Below are positions 47,050-59,444 of a stretch of 64,000 nt of DNA, piece by piece. Under the pieces are notes generated by a model. The model saw only the letters and a list, made by a program, of their open reading frames with translations. It searched no databases and was not told the origin of the DNA. Each line of letters begins with the position of its first letter. Position 1 is the stretch's first letter. A program made the translations under genes and the position numbers. Source of the DNA: Typhlomys cinereus (Eukaryota; Chordata; Mammalia; Rodentia; Platacanthomyidae); assembly GCA_023101885.1 (NCBI GenBank), contig JALPQD010000044.1, positions 9,143,565-9,207,564 on the forward strand. Direction: 5' to 3'.

Positions 47050-47545
47050 CATTACAGATACTCCACACAAGTTAAGGCTGCAGCAACCAGGATTAGACTT
47101 TGCCTGACCTGCAGAATGGCTGACATGTTAACAACCCTCCAAAGTCTAGCATGGATCACAGGGGAGAAAGCTCCAGGCAGCAGGATCTTCAGAGGCAAGG
47201 GATTAAACAGTCATAACAGAGTTTCCATACTAAAGGGGGGCCCAAGAAGGGACTCCAGGCTATGCCACTGAGTGCTGAACCTTCGTTAGGGTGGAAGACT
47301 GAGAGGAAGATTTAGCATTCACACAAAAGGATGTTTCAAGGGATGGGAGGAAGAAAGGGGGAGGCACTGGGAGGAAGGGAAGAAGGGAGGGTGGGTGTGA
47401 AAGGAAAGGGGGAAGTGGAGAGAGTGCAAGGGGGAACAACTGGGGAGGGAAGGGGGGAGGGAGAGAGCGGGGGTACCTATTGAGCTTGTATGATTAAGAC
47501 AAATAAAATGTGGGAGAAAAAAATAAAATTTAAAAATATAAAAAA
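47050..47545 (+). mobile_element. 5'-truncated L1 3' UTR, intermediate lineage
   Basis: GATACTCCACACAAGTTAAGG starts the element, which ends ATTGAGCTTGTATGATTAAG, then AAAATGTGGGAGAAAAAAATAAAA. The polypurine tract is at 47340-47475. The same lineage occurs at 26690 and 41152. Confidence 0.82.
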
Positions 47546-49936
47546 ACTTCAATTATAATCACTAATTTCTTGCTCGTTCTGCCTTTTATAGGGGCTAATC
47601 ACAGTTGCCCACACTTTTTTTTTATTTCATTCCAGGATCCAGATTGAAAGGCATGCAGTTCTTAAAACAGCAGGACAGACAGTGTGGCATTCTCCACTTC
47701 TGTTCATATTTTACTGTCAAGAGCATATCACATGCTTAGGTACTGAATGGTGCCATGAAACCTTCTAATCAAGAGTCAATAATTGGTACTGATAATATGC
47801 TATTAACCACATGAGAAGAATCCAGGAAGGAAGTATCTGATTGTGAGAAAACTTAAGGCACATACGGTATTATTAATTTTTGCATAATATATCTGTGTAT
47901 CTATGTTCCCACTTAATTTTTTACTAATGCAAGATAGGAGAAATAAGATTGGGGACACATTGAAAGAAGGAGGGAGCGAGCATCTTTCCCTCCTGGCTGA
48001 AACTAATGCATTCTAACAGAACCTTTTCTATCCTGTTGCTATGGTGATAGAGCAAAACATGGCTCAACATTTACTCACTGTTACCACCTGCTTTCCTGTT
48101 GACATGCACTGTAGTCAGTGAGCTTTGAAATAGATTAAAGTGATTTTTAATGAAGATGCCTGTAGTATATGCATGAATATATTAATAATCAGTGATTTTA
48201 AATAATTCATAAATTGTGGAATTATATGAGAAACAAGCAAACAACTAACAGAAGCACAGACCTGAGAGAAACAAAGTGTTTCTTACAGTTATGTAAGCTG
48301 TGCTGTTAGTCTTTGCTCATCCTCTGGCTCATTCCTAGAAGCATTTTCTGGCTTTGAGACAAATGCAGCTGCTGAGGACATGCTATGTGATTCACACTTC
48401 TATAAAAGCCAGAACATGTAAAACTGGGTCAGGATATTTGAAAGTGGTTCTTTAGTGCAAAGTAGCATTCAGGCCTATTATTTCATATTTAACTATTTGA
48501 AATGAAGTTTGGAAGTAGATACATGGCAAGATATGTCTGTCTGCGTGTACAAAGGAAAGCGTGGTTCTGACTGTCATATGCAGTTTTGTTACATCAGGAA
48601 CACTCTTTCTGCTTACATTCAATCTTGCCTCATTAAAAAAAGACAGTGGACTGTCTCTTACAAATGTTAACTGGCTATTAGCTCTTGGCCCAGATCAGTC
48701 TTCTTTTAGACTGGTCAGTTTAAGGAAACAATGACATCTTGAGTTACCATACCCCAAAATTTTACAACAAATTTTCAGGACATAATAATTACACAAGCGT
48801 GTTTCTATTTCTATTCATGCATATATTATAGTATAATAAACAAATATGACCCAATAATTTCCTATTGTTTTTATTAAAATGAAATCCAGTAATGTCACTG
48901 TCCAATAATTCATCTTAAAGATCATTGATAGTTGTACTTCATGTTTAAGATTTTGACATGTTTTAAATGCAAAGTTGTTTATCTAATATGTGTTAGAGGA
49001 CAGAACTACTTGACAACATTATCTCAAAGTTGCATTTAAGAACACACGAAAAAATTACAAGGACATGAGAAGATAAGCTTTTTTAAAGTAAAAATATTTA
49101 AAATGCATAGGTATTCAAATTATACAATTCAAGACACAATAGCTACAATTAAGAACTCTATAGAAATTATCTTGAATGACTAAATAAGAAATATAAATAT
49201 GTAACTATAACAAGCATATGGAAATAATTATAGAGATAAATAATTCATATTTGAGATGCCAATGACAAAATAAAAATATTCACATATTCACCACATTTGA
49301 GTCAGAGTGAATGAAAGCAGAGAGAACTAAGATTAAAGTAATATCTGAGGAAATATCTGGAAATTTCCTCAGATTTGTGTAGACTTCCATAAATAAATTT
49401 AAGAAGTCCAGCAAAAATCATGCAGGTTAAATTGAAAGGAAACCATAAATGCCCTGTATATCATACTTATTACACACCTTTGTGGTGGTATGTAAATGTT
49501 GCCTCTAAGAGGTAATAATGTCATGATGATGCAACTTCACATGTGAAATTATTGCCTTTACAATAAGAGGTCTGAGAGCTAGCTAAGTCTCTTTTGTCTT
49601 GTAAGAAGATAACTCTCTGCAAACCAAAAAGGACTTTCCCCAAGGTCTACCATGTGCACACCCTAGTCTCACATCACATCTCATTACAATACTCTGAAGA
49701 AGAAATTTAGGTTGCTTATAAACCACCTCATCTATGTGTGATTGCAACTGAAATTGCTCAAGCTGTTACTGAGGCAAAAAGTGGCATCAAGATGTAAAGG
49801 TTCAAACATTTAATCATCATTCTTCTTCCTACTCTTCTTGCCATGTGTTCACACTATGGTGGCTCTGTCCTTTCCTAACCATGTTTTTATGGCAGCTCTT
49901 CCTGTTCTCTCTGACTTTAAGCTACCTCTGCGCTCT
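47546..49936. other. Repeat-poor, gene-less 2.4-kb stretch
   Basis: AT-rich, with no transposon or gene recognised. It holds one X-box-like motif at 48035-48048 and could contain conserved non-coding DNA. Confidence 0.4.
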
Positions 49937-49956
49937 TCTTTTTTATTCAATTGTGC

Positions 49957-50013
<57 letters not shown>

Positions 50014-50223
50014 ACCACAGGCGAATTCAGGAACCACCATGGATCGCCTCCACCTCCTCCTTGTTTACTCTGTCCCGGGATTCACAGGCTCCGCCTTACC
50101 AGGACCAGAAACGCAGGCCGCCCCCGCTTCTGCCCGGCGTCTATATGTGGGGTCTAGGATCACGAACTCAGGACCATCTGCCTGCAAGGCAGAGGCTTAA
50201 CCCCTGAGCCACCTCTCCAGCCC
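49937..50223 (-). repeat. Young SINE (subfamily b)
   Basis: The plus strand reads tail first: ATTCAATTGTGCG, a (GT)n run, then GCGAATTCAGGAACCACC, TTGTTTACTCTGTCCCGGG and the head GCTTAACCCCTGAGCCACC. Diagnostic bases match 22709-22991. Flanks CTACCTCTGCGCTCT and CTAACTCTGCAGCTCT resemble a slightly changed duplication. Confidence 0.88.
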
Positions 50224-51339
50224 CTAACTCTGCAGCTCTAAATCGCTTCCACCTTAAATCTCTAGCTTCCTCTTTTCCTCCTTTGGACTGAGAATCCAAG
50301 AGTCTCTTACTTTTTCTTTCATTTTCAATGAAATCCCTACTTTAACTTCTCAGCAAAAATTAACATGTTGGGATGCTTTGGATAATCAAAAGTTTTGAGC
50401 TCCATGCTAGATAAAACAAAGTTTTCCATAAGGTAATGTTGAAAGTTGATTCTAGGTAAGGTAGATCACAAAGAAAAGAAGAACTCTAGAAAGTAATGGT
50501 CCTGAAAAAGTGTAGGAATATGGATGACAAACAGCTTTTCTGATGAATTCTCAGATTGAAGCAACAATCTGAGAAAGAGGCAGGTGATCCCTCTGACAAA
50601 GTGACAAATACTTTGACCTAATTTTGTTCATGGCCCAACACTAACTGAGAAGTATATCTTGTGAGCAATGAAATGAACATTTAGGGTAGCTTTCATATTC
50701 AAGCATTGAAGGTGTGACTTAGATTCTCCTGAATGACTTAGTTTCTCCTGATAGCTAAGAATAAGTGAAAAGAAAGATAATTCAAGAATCAAAATACTAA
50801 AATGAAAATTGAAATAGGGCATTCTTAAAATGAAGATACTTTTGTGGCAAAATCCTAGGAGTATGGACAAGTGAGCTTGTGATCAGGACATTCATGTGGT
50901 GAGAAGCATCATTTTAATTAGTTACCCAGTAGAAAAACTGCTAGTTTGAACTTCCTTCATTCCCTCTTTCTTCAGAAATAAGAAGAGATGAAGAAGACTG
51001 TATGACTTACTCACAGAGTAGGACCATGTGTATGAAGATGCTCTATTATTAAGGACCTAGATATTTGCAGAGTATCATTCCAAATATAATTGTTTTGATT
51101 TCTTTTGGGTCAATTGCCTTTTGTCTAGGTCCTTTCTTTCCTTTTCGGGTGGGTGTATCTGCCTATGGTACTTTGGAAGCATATCATTTATTTGGTTCCA
51201 GAGGTGCATTGTTGTGAAGGAATTTCACCTCTAGATTGTTCCTCAAGCCTCACATATATATAAAATACCTGATGTGTAGCTGGGTCTTTGGATTTTTAAC
51301 TTTAGAGATGAGTTGGAATGAGTTAAGATCTTCAAGAGC
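50224..51339. other. Gene-less stretch
   Basis: Nothing recognised. Confidence 0.4.
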
Positions 51340-51520
51340 TAAGAATGGTGGCACATACCTGCAACTAAATCACTCAGGAGGCCAAGGTGGTAGTAGTATT
51401 GAAAAAATCGAGGTCATCATATTAAGACTTTGCATTAAAATATCCAGGTGTAGAGTGTTAGCTTAGTATGGGAAGTGCTTTAGTATTATGCCTGACCTAG
51501 GTTTGATTCCAAGCACCTCA
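51340..51520 (+). repeat. B1-ID composite SINE
   Basis: A 7SL-derived left part (AATGGTGGCACATACCTGC, ACTCAGGAGGCCAAGG) is followed directly by an ID-type tRNA-derived part (GTGTTAGCTTAGTATGGGAA, TAGGTTTGATTCCAAGCACC). Such B1-ID dimers are known from several non-murid rodents. Old copy. Confidence 0.6.
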
Positions 51521-52469
51521 TAAATATCCTTTATGAAGCTGTTTATTTTAAATTAATGTATCTTTCACTGAGGTTATGGATATTTGGAGACCAGAATCAG
51601 AAGAAATGGATTGAATGTTTGTGCCTGTGACAATTTTCAGATGATTGAATTCCAACTTTAATGTTATGGCATTTGGGGATGGATCCATAGAGAATTCATT
51701 AGATCATGAAGCAAATCCACTTATTCACGTCATCTTCCCTGTTATAGCAAGGGACCAAAGAACTTTTACTGGAAACTTGCATACCAAATATTAGGATTTT
51801 ATGCAATGCAGAATATAGTGAAAATCTATGATTTGAGCCTGCTTTTATTGTTGTTGAGTACAGAAATTATCAGTTGTACCCTAAAAATTCATTACTTATA
51901 GTACCAAGTATAAGATACCAGGGACTTCATTTGATTATCAGTGAAATCTTAAAGAAAAATTTAGGTCTTTTCACATATGCACTTGTCTTCACATTGACAA
52001 ATACTCAGGTAATTTTATTTGAGTTTTTCTTTTTTGACATTTATTTTCATTTTTAGATTTAGGGTTTTTTATTGTTTGACTCTTCCATATGTAAACACAA
52101 TGATTTTTATGTGTTTTCACCTCTTAACATCCAACCTCATTCCCCCCTCCTCTTCTACTTCGTACTTTCTCCTTTCCAACCAGCCATATTAATACATTCA
52201 CATATTTTGTTTGTGTGACCCAGTTTAATCTATTTTTCATGTCATCTTCTAGTGTTCAAACTTTGTGTTCAATACTGTCTGACCCTGAAAACTTTAATTT
52301 GTGGCTTTGGCCCTACTCTCTGACTTGTACCCAGGCAGCACTATCATGCTGGAGAAACACATGAAAGTTCAGCACTCCTTACCAAGGTGTTCACTTGTCA
52401 ACACTTCTGAGATGCAAGGTACTGGTATTAGGACATTGTATAATGGGCAAATATCATTTAAATATCATT
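51521..52469. other. Gene-less stretch
   Basis: 52010-52260 may be an old reversed L1 3' UTR (pyrimidine-rich CATTCCCCCCTCCTC tract). Otherwise nothing. Confidence 0.35.
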
Positions 52470-52605
52470 AGACTCTCAGAATGTTAGTGCTATTCTTATT
52501 TTTTCTACATTGTAAATAAAATAATATAGAGAAGTTGAATGACTCATCTGGTATCAGAGAGGCAGAATCAGGATTCGAACTAAAGTGATTATGGGACGGG
52601 CTCTG
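52470..52605 (+). repeat. MIR SINE
   Basis: AATAAAATAATATAGAGAAG, GACTCATCTGGTATCAGAGA and CAGAATCAGGATTCGAAC follow the MIR core and 3' order (TGAGGAAACTGAGGC... GGGATTCGAACCC). MIRs are ancient mammalian tRNA-derived SINEs. Confidence 0.65.
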
Positions 52606-54839
52606 CTGCTATCTGCCAGACTCTGAAGTTTTTATAGCATTTAAAGTAACAATGAGAGCAAAATTTGGCAAGGGGTAAAGCAGCACATAGAACAAAATGA
52701 AAGGAACAGGTGCCATGATCTATTTAAGACAAGGAATGGAAAATCCTGTGAAAAATGACCAGGGCTGAGGTAAAAGCTCGAAGAGCCAAATAGCAAGAAA
52801 GGCAGCACCCCAAAAATGGCTGTTCTGGGAACAGAAACATGAGCTATGCCCTCACCTGCTGCTCTCTCACTCCAGGCTTGGAAACATGGCTCAAACAAAC
52901 AAACAAACAAACAAAAAAGCCTTAGGGGAAGCCAGGCTGCATGTGATTCCGGCTTGCTGTCTTGAGAGAGGCCATATTTGGTGAAACTGGAGCAGATGGG
53001 CCCCCTGCAGGCAGAAATGGTGATGTCCACCAAGGAAATGGCACACTGGATACTGCATGCTGCAGTATCCAAGTCTGACAGTATGCTCATTTACAATCAG
53101 ATGGTTTCTCTTTGTCTCCATCATTTCAGCGCGACCTGTGTCTACCTCATGGATCACTATGTGGGGATAGAGAGAGATAAATAATGTAAAATAGGTTATG
53201 TGCATAAGGGGATTTTCTCAGCTATCAAGAAGAGTGAAGTTGTTATTTGTAAGAAAATGGATACAACTAGAGATCACATTAAGCACAGAAACCAGTTTTA
53301 GACAACTGTGAAACAACAGTTTCAGAACCAGTTTCTTTCATTATTTTTTCTTGTATTTTATATAGCTATATAAAATGTGTGTATATGTGACATGAGAGTA
53401 GATATTAAATTGTACAGAAGATCATATTTGACTAACAAGTGGTCTGGAAGAAAAAAGAAAGTTTGGGGAGTAATTCTCAACAATATATAAACTGAATATA
53501 TCTGTGTCAATTTTATGAAAACCGATATAAGACTGAGAAATCTCACAGACTGGAAGAAACCAAGACCACATGTTGATCACAGCAGTGATTAAGTGGCCTC
53601 TCTTCTGGAATAGGCTGTAGAACAGACATGGTGAATCAAAGGCTGGATATATTCTAGTTAATGGTATTTGTTGGTTTTGATACATGTTGTATGGTTTTAT
53701 AGTTTGTTAAATAATGGGAATATGGAAATGAGCATATTGGAAACCACTTAAATAGTTAAAACTTTTTCTAAAAATCTAAAATCATTTTATTATATTTAAA
53801 AGATTCTTTGCAAAATTATTTATCAATTGAAAGGAAAAAATGTTGAAACTCATAAGATTATAGATTAATTCCAAAGTCATTATGATGGGTAAAAAATATT
53901 ACCCAAAATGCTACATGGTGTATTATTTTGTCTATATAATCTTACCAAATATAAAAATTAATCTGAAACTAGTTAAATATGTAAGTGTTTACTGTACATA
54001 TGGGTATAAGTACAAAAACTAAAATTTTAGTGGTCTACGTAGAATTTCGTGGGTACATATACATTTGAGTATTCATCAAACTTTGTATTTGTGCAAATTA
54101 TTTGTTTCTTTTACACTAATAAAGATACATGAGTGAGAAGATGTATGTATGATAGAAAGACATATATATGCCCAGAGTTAATGAGTAGAAATTTCTTTCC
54201 GATGCTAGACAATGGCTAAAGGAGTTGCAGAAATAGAAAATGATCACATCTCACACCAAGTGTAATAAATAATTCTCATTAGATCATCAGTAGAACTATA
54301 TGGTGAGAAGTTATTTTATATCTGAATATTTTTCTGACCTTAAGGTATACCATTGACAACATCTTATCGATCCCAAGGAAAAACACATCTGCACTGTCAT
54401 CAAAGAGAAATGTCTCCCAGTGCACTAGATAAAAGATACACCATTATAACCAAACTCTAATTCCTAAGAAACTCTACAACTTTGTGGGACTCTTGAAAAA
54501 CATTAATGTTTGAAATATATATATTGTATTTTATGAGAGAAAGAATGGATGCAAGAATACTTTCATCAAAGTCAGGGTAACATTGTGGATAAATAATGAC
54601 TACAGAAACAACCCCTCTGAATATAGAACACAGACCTTATTCAGCTTCTGAACAGAAAACAAATTATCAAAAGCTATAAGGCATTCATTCAAAGGACAAA
54701 GGGAGCATATTAAATATTGCCTACTTGATCAAGCACTCTTTGAAGCTTCAATAATGCCATAGTTATGTAGTGACAAAAACATGTGCAAAGATAGATTAGA
54801 GGTAGGTAAATAGATGTGGGGTAGGGAATAAATAGCTAT
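52606..54839. other. Gene-less stretch, 149-codon minus frame unassigned
   Basis: The minus-strand frame 53090-52641 is open for 149 codons but shows no recognised domain, has repeated hydrophobic Phe/Leu/Ser stretches typical of chance frames, and crosses a (CAAA)n run. 53330-53730 may be diverged ancient L1. No gene is called. Confidence 0.4.
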
Positions 54840-54962
54840 CTGGAATGCTAATATGCCAAATTGTAAATAATTGGTGAATTTAGGTGGAGCTATTACAGTG
54901 GACTACTTTATTATCCTTTCAATTTTTCTGTGTGCCTGAAATTTTTCAAAATAAACAATTAG
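54840..54962 (+). repeat. Ancient L1 3' end
   Basis: ATTGGTGAATTTAGGTGGAG, then CTTTCAATTTTTCTGTG and GAAATTTTTCAAAATAAACAA, matches the well-known terminal layout of old mammalian L1s. Confidence 0.55.
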
Positions 54963-56198
54963 GGTAAGAATGGAGAAAATAGCTTGGAAAAAAAAGCATT
55001 GTTGCTTTGTTCTGGGCGCTCTGTCTGTGTTCCATCTTTGCTGCATTCAATCCTGTCAAGGTTGCCGACCTCTAGAAGCCTCTTCTGGTTTTGCTCAGGG
55101 ATTGGTTGTTATGAAGTGGACATATTGTCACCAGATTGCTTGAAATGGAGTTTTTTTCCTCTTTTCTTTTCAGAAAGGTGGTGTATCTAGGCTACTGGGA
55201 GTGGGAGGACAGGAAGGAGGGAGAAAGGAGAGTGAATCAGTTGCCATGGTGCTGAGCCTTGAAGGGCCCCTCTTGCCTGGGTTTGATGCTTGTTTATAAT
55301 CCCAAGAGGTAATGGGGGTAGGGAAAAAGAGGAAGAAAGATGGGGACTTAATTTGCTCTCACAGATTCTGGCTGCCCACGGGGCTTATTATCCTTGATTG
55401 CCTGTTTTCTGCTTTTTGTCACCATGGAGACAAGTAAAAACGTGATTCTGTTCAAATTAACACACTTTGCTCTCTGAATGTCTTGTCTTCCCGAACCTGC
55501 TGGGTTTCTGTAGTGGGTTGGAGTCCCCAAGGAGTCTGTCTGTGAGAAGCCCTATATTAACTAGGTGGCAACATGAGGTGTGCAGTGCCCTCCAAGAATA
55601 GAGGTGTTAAGATTTCCTTAGAGATTTTTCTAGAACATAGCTGCTTCATTCCTGGGTCAATGACCACATCTGAACTTGTTTCCAAGGCTGAAAAGAGAGT
55701 AATATGCTGAGCTAATGAAGACACTCTGTGTACACTAAGAGCCTGCTTCCCATCAGATCCACATTCAAAAAATTTTAATAGAATCTTGTCCCTTAGTAGT
55801 GATGGTTTGAGTAACATACCTTTAGAATTGATTCCTAAGGTCATATCTTTATGGCAATGCCCTGGTGACCAGTTGGTGAAAATTCATCAGATGGGCAAGC
55901 CTTCAGCCAAGCACTGCTGTTTTCAACATAAGAAGGTCTTCAGAGTGCACACTTTGACAGATGCCAAGCTATTTAACATTCTCTAGTGGGTTGAGCAAAA
56001 TGGTGTGGAAAGATGGAGTGCCTAGAAGACAACCCACAATATGGAAAGCAGTGAGACATTGTCTAAATCTCCTTAATGACTTCAGAAGCTTGGAATCCAA
56101 GACAGAGGAACTTCTTTTTAAATTATTGGCCTGGTTGTTTCTGAACATGATGCCATAGTGGCTGCTGCAACCTTGGTAGCCTTTGCAAACTCCCTGCT
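54963..56198. other. Gene-less, repeat-poor stretch with X-box-like motifs
   Basis: No gene. GTTGCCATGGTGCT (55240-55253) and GTCACCATGGAGAC (55418-55431) both resemble the RFX-factor X-box. Base composition is more balanced than around it, so it is a candidate regulatory region. Confidence 0.4.
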
Positions 56199-56526
56199 AA
56201 GATGTAAGGTAGACATGGGCTGGAGAGGTGGCTCAGGGGTTAAGCCTCCGCCTTGCAGGCGGAAGGTCCTGAGTTCGGATCCCAGATCCCACGTATAGAC
56301 GCCAGGCGGAAGCAGGGGCGGCCTGCGCTTCTGGTCCTGGTAGGGCGGAGCCTGTGAATCCCCGGGCAGAAGGAGGTGGAGGCCTCCATGGAGGTTCACG
56401 AATTCGTCCGTGGTTCTACACACACACACACACACACACACACGCGTGCGCACATACACATGCATATGCACACAGTTGAATAAATAATAATAATAAAAAA
56501 TTTAAAAAAAAGATGTAAGGTAGACA
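56199..56526 (+). repeat. Young SINE (subfamily a) with 17-bp duplications
   Basis: AAGATGTAAGGTAGACA is exact at 56199-56215 and 56510-56526. The SINE (56216-56509) has intact A- and B-box regions, a CpG-rich body, a (CA)n run and a GTTGAATAAATAATAATAATAA tail. It is nearly the same as 44022-44307. Confidence 0.92.
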
Positions 56527-56629
56527 GATTTAATTTTCAAAGGCTAAATGTATTCCTCCATCAGAGAAATGTGCTACTAAAAAGACAACAGCTCAAGAAT
56601 TAGAAGTACTTTGCTGTCCTACATAATAT

Positions 56630-57140
56630 ACACATTCAATGACAGCTTTATCAAAATGACCATATCATTTTCATGAAAAAGAATCTAAAAATTTTCATGG
56701 GTTTACAAAAGATTTCAAATAACTAACACAATCTTTGGAAAAATGCTGAATCTGAAGATATATTTCCTTATTTTAAAATTTATTACAAAGATTATGAAGT
56801 AAAGCTACTGACAGAACAATAGAAATTTCAACCAACAGAACAGAGTAAAGAGCCATAAGTGAGTTCACATTTTCATGACCAACTGCCTTTTGATAGACAC
56901 ATCCTGAACTCACAAAAAAAGGACATTATCTCTGACAAATGTAGTAGTCAAAAGATAGCAAGTCTGTCAAGGATGAAAAGAAAAGGGAATTTCGATATAC
57001 TCTCAGAGGGAATGTAAACTGATAGAGCCATTATGGATAACAGCATAGACCTTCCTCAGCAGTGGAACCACCATATGACCCAACGTTATGGCTTGTCAGC
57101 ATCTTTGAAAAAACAATCTCATTATGACAAGAGGATCCAT
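56630..57140 (+). repeat. Ancient mammalian L1 ORF2 fragment
   Basis: GAGGGAATGTAAACTGATAG, CACCATATGACCCAACG and neighbouring text follow the order of old L1 ORF2. Frames are broken. Confidence 0.55.
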
Positions 57141-57149
57141 TCGCTTTTC

Positions 57150-57360
57150 TTTTCGTTTTTCTTTTTCATGTGTATGGGTTGTGTGTGCATGCATGGATAT
57201 GTGTTTCCAAGTGTGTGGGTGTACATGCAAATGTGGGTACACATAAACTAAGTGTATGGGCAGGCATGAGGAAGTCCAAAATTGATCGATGACTCTCTTT
57301 CTTGATCACTCTCTAACTTCTTCTTAAAGCAGGGTCTTTTAGTTAAACCCAGAACCAAGA
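57150..57360 (+). repeat. Rodent mid-repeat inside the ancient L1
   Basis: A GTGTGTGCATGCATGGATATG start, CAGGCATGAGGAAGTCC and AGCAGGGTCTTTTAGTTAAACC resemble a common rodent interspersed repeat. It interrupts the L1 that resumes at 57361. Family not assigned. Confidence 0.4.
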
Positions 57361-57620
57361 TTATTTCTTAGTCTTGTGTTCACTATTCACAGTAATTGGG
57401 CTCAGAAACCATCTAAGTGTATAAAATAAATGAATAAAGAAGAATATATAGTCTATATACACGATTTAATGCTCTTAAACCAATAAACAGAAAATTTTTA
57501 ACAGCACAAATGGATTTAGAGGACATTGTGTTTAAGGACAGTAAGGCAGGTAGGAAAGACATTCTGTGATGCTACATATAATATCAGAAAAGAAAGAAAA
57601 GACATAAAGAATAAAGAAAG
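57361..57620 (+). repeat. Ancient L1 ORF2 fragment, continuation
   Basis: CATCTAAGTGTATAAAATAAATG, then GATGCTACATATAATATCAG, continues the ancient L1 in the correct order after the interrupting repeat. Confidence 0.45.
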
Positions 57621-59366
57621 AAAACAAGAATTCTACTTAATTCATAAAAGCAGCAAAGGAATGAATTAGTAGAAGCTGACATAATGGTAGTGAGAAAACA
57701 GAATGATATTGTTTGGGAGTTAAAATTTTTAAGTTAAAAATGGTAAGTTTTCTGAAATCAATTGGCCAGTATGGTAACTGTACCTCATAATGCATATTCA
57801 GAATTGTTAAGAGAGGAAGTATAAAATGATAAAATTTTTAATTGTTGAGGGTAATTTCAAATTTTTTGCTGTATATATATTCTTATAGACATACTAAATA
57901 GCTAATTACACAATTTTAATTTATGTACATATGGGGAACCTTCGCAATGGGCACATATATATATGTATATGTGTAGTATGTGTGTGTGTGCATGCGCATG
58001 TATATTCAATTTAACATAAAAAAGTAAAATTTACTTGGCACTAAGAGTGTCACTGTGAAACTGGAGTTAATATGAATGCAGCTTTGCTGGGTTTGGGGTA
58101 TATTTAAATAGAATGAGTTGAAACTTCTAAACTTCTACCAAGAACTATGAAGTAATAAGCAATGTTCATTCTTATTCCTTGATTTCCTTTCCTGAGGGAA
58201 ATATCTGCCTGTGCTGACCAGCAGTGCATTTGTCTGTGCTGTGGAGTGAGGGCAAGCATTTTATGATATATTACCACTGTCACATCTCGTCACAAAAGAT
58301 GTAACTTTTCTGCTATAACCACTTATTTGTCATGCAACTTCAAGGTGTCTTTGCTTGAAATGGACTGTGGAGTCCCACATTGAAAATAATAAGTAAAGGA
58401 GCAACCTGACTAATTTGGAAGTTCCTATTTAGATTTGTATTAGGAGTTACAGATAATATTGTACAAGACAGAGGAGAATACAGGAATCCAAGTACACAGA
58501 ATTACCAATCTGATGGCAGAAATTTGGACTGGATCTGTTTGCTTACATTCCTCATTTAGGCATTTCAAACTACAGAATTCCTACCTTGCCATGTATGGTT
58601 GTGGCCTTAAGATTCAACATTAAATTACTGTCTAATGCACATGTATGCATTTGAAAGTGTTGCTTTCTGAGCATCATTGTTGGACAGGCTAGCAATGAGG
58701 TGATCAAGCAATAAGTAACTGAAGAAAAAGTGGGACTTCTGAGCATCTTTCCTTTCTCTAGAACTTCCATTTGCTTGTACACCACATTAAGAGTTGGTGT
58801 ACTATAGAATCTGTTTAGCACCCTGATAAGAAATGTTCTCCTCTCACAAACATAGTCCCTGATATAGGTCTCTGGTGATTTTCCCATTGTATGTATAATT
58901 GCTCCTTAGTCAGATCTCAGTATGACTCCATGATTTCTCAACTAGCACAAGAAGGAAGCATGAGTTGGAGGCAGCATGTGAGCCCTTAACTAAACGCGTG
59001 TAGAATTCACACACAACATTACTGTGCACAGTTCATTTGTTATCACGTCCTCATTGTAATTGTAGGTTTAGGTCAGGTCTTCAGATTTAGGTGGCAAGAA
59101 CTTTAGTCATTGACTCAATGGTCCTCATGCTTTTTTTGCAACTTGATTAATTTCATTTAAGAATGTTCATGGGTACAGAGTCATTTATAAGAGCATGGTT
59201 ATCCTACCAGTGAATATACTACTTAAATAACACTGTTTTCAGAAAGTTTCCAAAGATCCATATTGAAAGACTGTAAAGAGGGAAAATGTAAATTCTGATA
59301 GAGACGGGGAGTGTCTGTTTGTGACAAAGAAGAAAGGCAAGACAAGAACTCTTCTATTTCCCATCA
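57621..59366. other. Gene-less stretch
   Basis: No gene. The 105-codon minus frame at 58887-58570 has no recognised domain. Confidence 0.4.
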
Positions 59367-59381
59367 GGAAGCTTCTTTCTT
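59367..59381. other. Target-site duplication of the RNF122 retrocopy, left
   Basis: GGAAGCTTCTTTCTT is repeated exactly at 61179-61193. It adjoins the reversed poly(A) tail. Confidence 0.9.
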
Positions 59382-59438
59382 TTTCTTTTTCTTTTTCTTC
59401 TTTTTTTTTTTTGTTGGATAGAGAAACATATTATTAAA

Positions 59439-59444
59439 TTTATT
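59439..59444 (-). terminator. Poly(A) signal of the RNF122 retrocopy
   Basis: AATAAA on the minus strand lies about 27 bases before the poly(A) start, the usual spacing for a spliced and polyadenylated parent mRNA. Confidence 0.8.
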
